Origin: Holophagae bacterium
GTDB taxonomy: Bacteria; Acidobacteriota; Thermoanaerobaculia; Thermoanaerobaculales; Sulfomarinibacteraceae
Assembly (NCBI GenBank): GCA_030637505.1
Contig: DAOWGJ010000386.1
Span: 1-15,186, forward strand
Direction: 5' to 3'
Length of the DNA: 15,186 nt
This document shows, in pieces, positions 14,435 to 15,186 of the stretch (position 1 is the stretch's first letter; each line of letters opens with the position of its first letter). The notes under the pieces were generated by a model, which was not told the DNA's origin, searched no databases, and saw only the letters and a program-made list of their open reading frames with translations. The position numbers and the translations under genes are program-made.

Positions 14435-15186
14435 TAGCCCTTCGGGCGGATCAGCTCCTGGAAGGGCGGGTAGTCGCGCAGCGACTCCAGGTCCATGTCG
14501 CGGCGCAGGTGGTCAAAGTGCCAGAAACCCTGGTCGATGGCTTCGTGGATCAAGGCGATCGATTGCTCACGGTCGCCGAGTACCGCGGCAATACGGGCCC
14601 GGTAGTAGGCGGGCCAACCGTTCTCCCACCTCGCTACCTCACGGACGGTTGCAAGCTCGTTCGAAATCCTCAGCGCCTCCTCGCGCTCGCCGGCCCGAGC
14701 GGCGATTATCCCCAACTGTGCCTGATACGACCACTCGTCCGGTTTCTCTGCAGCCAGCTGCTCGTAGGCTCGGCGCGCCTCGTCCCAGCGCTCTGCACAT
14801 AGCAATGCCCTGGCGCGGTCCGTCGGGTTCTCCCGCCCCTGGATCTTGGTCCGATCGAGGGCGTGATTGGCGTAGTCGAGGCTCTCCTGCCGGTGGCCCC
14901 GGGCTCTCAGCTCGATGCTCGCCTCGATGGCCAGCCCTGCCGGCGTTACACCCAGTTGCTCGGACAGGCTTTGCTCGATGAGCTGGTCGACCTCGTCGAG
15001 CCGGCCCAGGGCCGAGAGCGCGCGGACCTTGTGTATCGCCACCCCCCCATTGTTCGGGAACTCTTTGCGAGCCCGCAGGATGATCTCCAGCTCTTGCTCG
15101 AACTCGCCCAGGGTGTAATGCGCCCTGGCCATGCCCCTGAGCCGCCAGAGGTTGAACTCCCGGCTGGGCACGAGACCGGGGTCGAA
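14434..15186 (-). CDS. TPR-repeat protein, C-terminal part (5' end outside window)
   Basis: The frame is open to the window edge, giving about 250 residues and no true start; a GTG at 15171 is internal. Alpha-helical repeats of about 34 residues are visible: ARAHYTLGEFEQELEIILRA, KVRALSALGRLDEVDQLI, RARALLCAERWDEARRAYE, LGIIAARAGEREEALRIS and RARIAAVLGDREQSIALI. The last 30 residues (EAIDQGFWHFDHLRRDMDLE...LRDYPPFQELIRP) match the ending typical of Acidobacterial Ser/Thr kinase-TPR and TolB-like TPR proteins. An N-terminal kinase or DNA-binding domain may therefore lie outside the window, but cannot be seen. The stop codon sits at the outer base of the palindrome at 14292-14434. The gene is convergent with the reductase. 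Confidence 0.85.
   Translation of the reverse strand, partial: FDPGLVPSREFNLWRLRGMARAHYTLGEFEQELEIILRARKEFPNNGGVAIHKVRALSALGRLDEVDQLIEQSLSEQLGVTPAGLAIEASIELRARGHRQESLDYANHALDRTKIQGRENPTDRARALLCAERWDEARRAYEQLAAEKPDEWSYQAQLGIIAARAGEREEALRISNELATVREVARWENGWPAYYRARIAAVLGDREQSIALIHEAIDQGFWHFDHLRRDMDLESLRDYPPFQELIRPKG

Overview
The window is a GC-rich (roughly 60% or more by eye) bacterial chromosome segment with GTG starts alongside ATG, tightly packed operons and many exported proteins. No tRNA, rRNA, CRISPR array, transposase or phage gene is visible. The mix of Tat-exported redox proteins, a PKD/beta-propeller secreted protein, a secreted zinc protease ending in a DGFELGDTTAW-type tail and a TPR protein of the kind attached to Ser/Thr kinases suggests Acidobacteriota (Thermoanaerobaculia-like). 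That placement is inference from protein style; no marker gene is present.

Layout. (1) Positions 1-3013, plus strand: a compact lipid/glycerol operon with the 3' part of glycerol kinase (glpK), a monoacylglycerol-lipase-like hydrolase, a PlsC-type acyltransferase and an aldo/keto-reductase-fold protein whose whole catalytic tetrad appears replaced. Overlaps of 11 and 4 bp argue for co-transcription. Lipase to glycerol to glycerol-3-phosphate to acylation is a coherent scavenging and re-acylation route. (2) 3109-4590, minus strand: a secreted HExxH metallopeptidase. (3) 4793-8172, plus strand: a two-gene surface unit, an outer-membrane-barrel-like protein followed by a large secreted jelly-roll/propeller/PKD protein with an inserted double calcium loop. 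(4) 8246-8969: a TerB-like protein and a very short Lys/Ala-rich basic protein (35-36 aa). (5) 8994-9991, minus strand: a DUF309 protein and a single-pass membrane protein of unknown function.

(6) 10103-14253: a redox island. On the minus strand are a Tat-targeted DUF362 protein and, 4 nt downstream, a NapH-NapG-like fusion polyferredoxin with six cysteine clusters plus two NapH CxxxCP motifs. Divergently on the plus strand is a Tat-signal aldo/keto reductase with an intact tetrad and a C-terminal pair of Cys clusters. The 298-bp divergent region holds a 23-bp-stem palindrome whose loop is T-rich; an alternative terminator-like fold overlaps it. (7) 14254-14433 is a convergent gap filled by two related palindromic structures, the larger about 143 nt and nearly symmetric, which supplies the stop codon of the final gene. 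(8) 14434-15186, minus strand: the 3' end of a TPR protein running off the window.

The best candidates for something undescribed are the Fe-S/Tat redox island with its unusual leader palindrome, the tetrad-less aldo/keto-reductase-fold protein in the glycerol operon, and the paired palindromes at 14257-14434.
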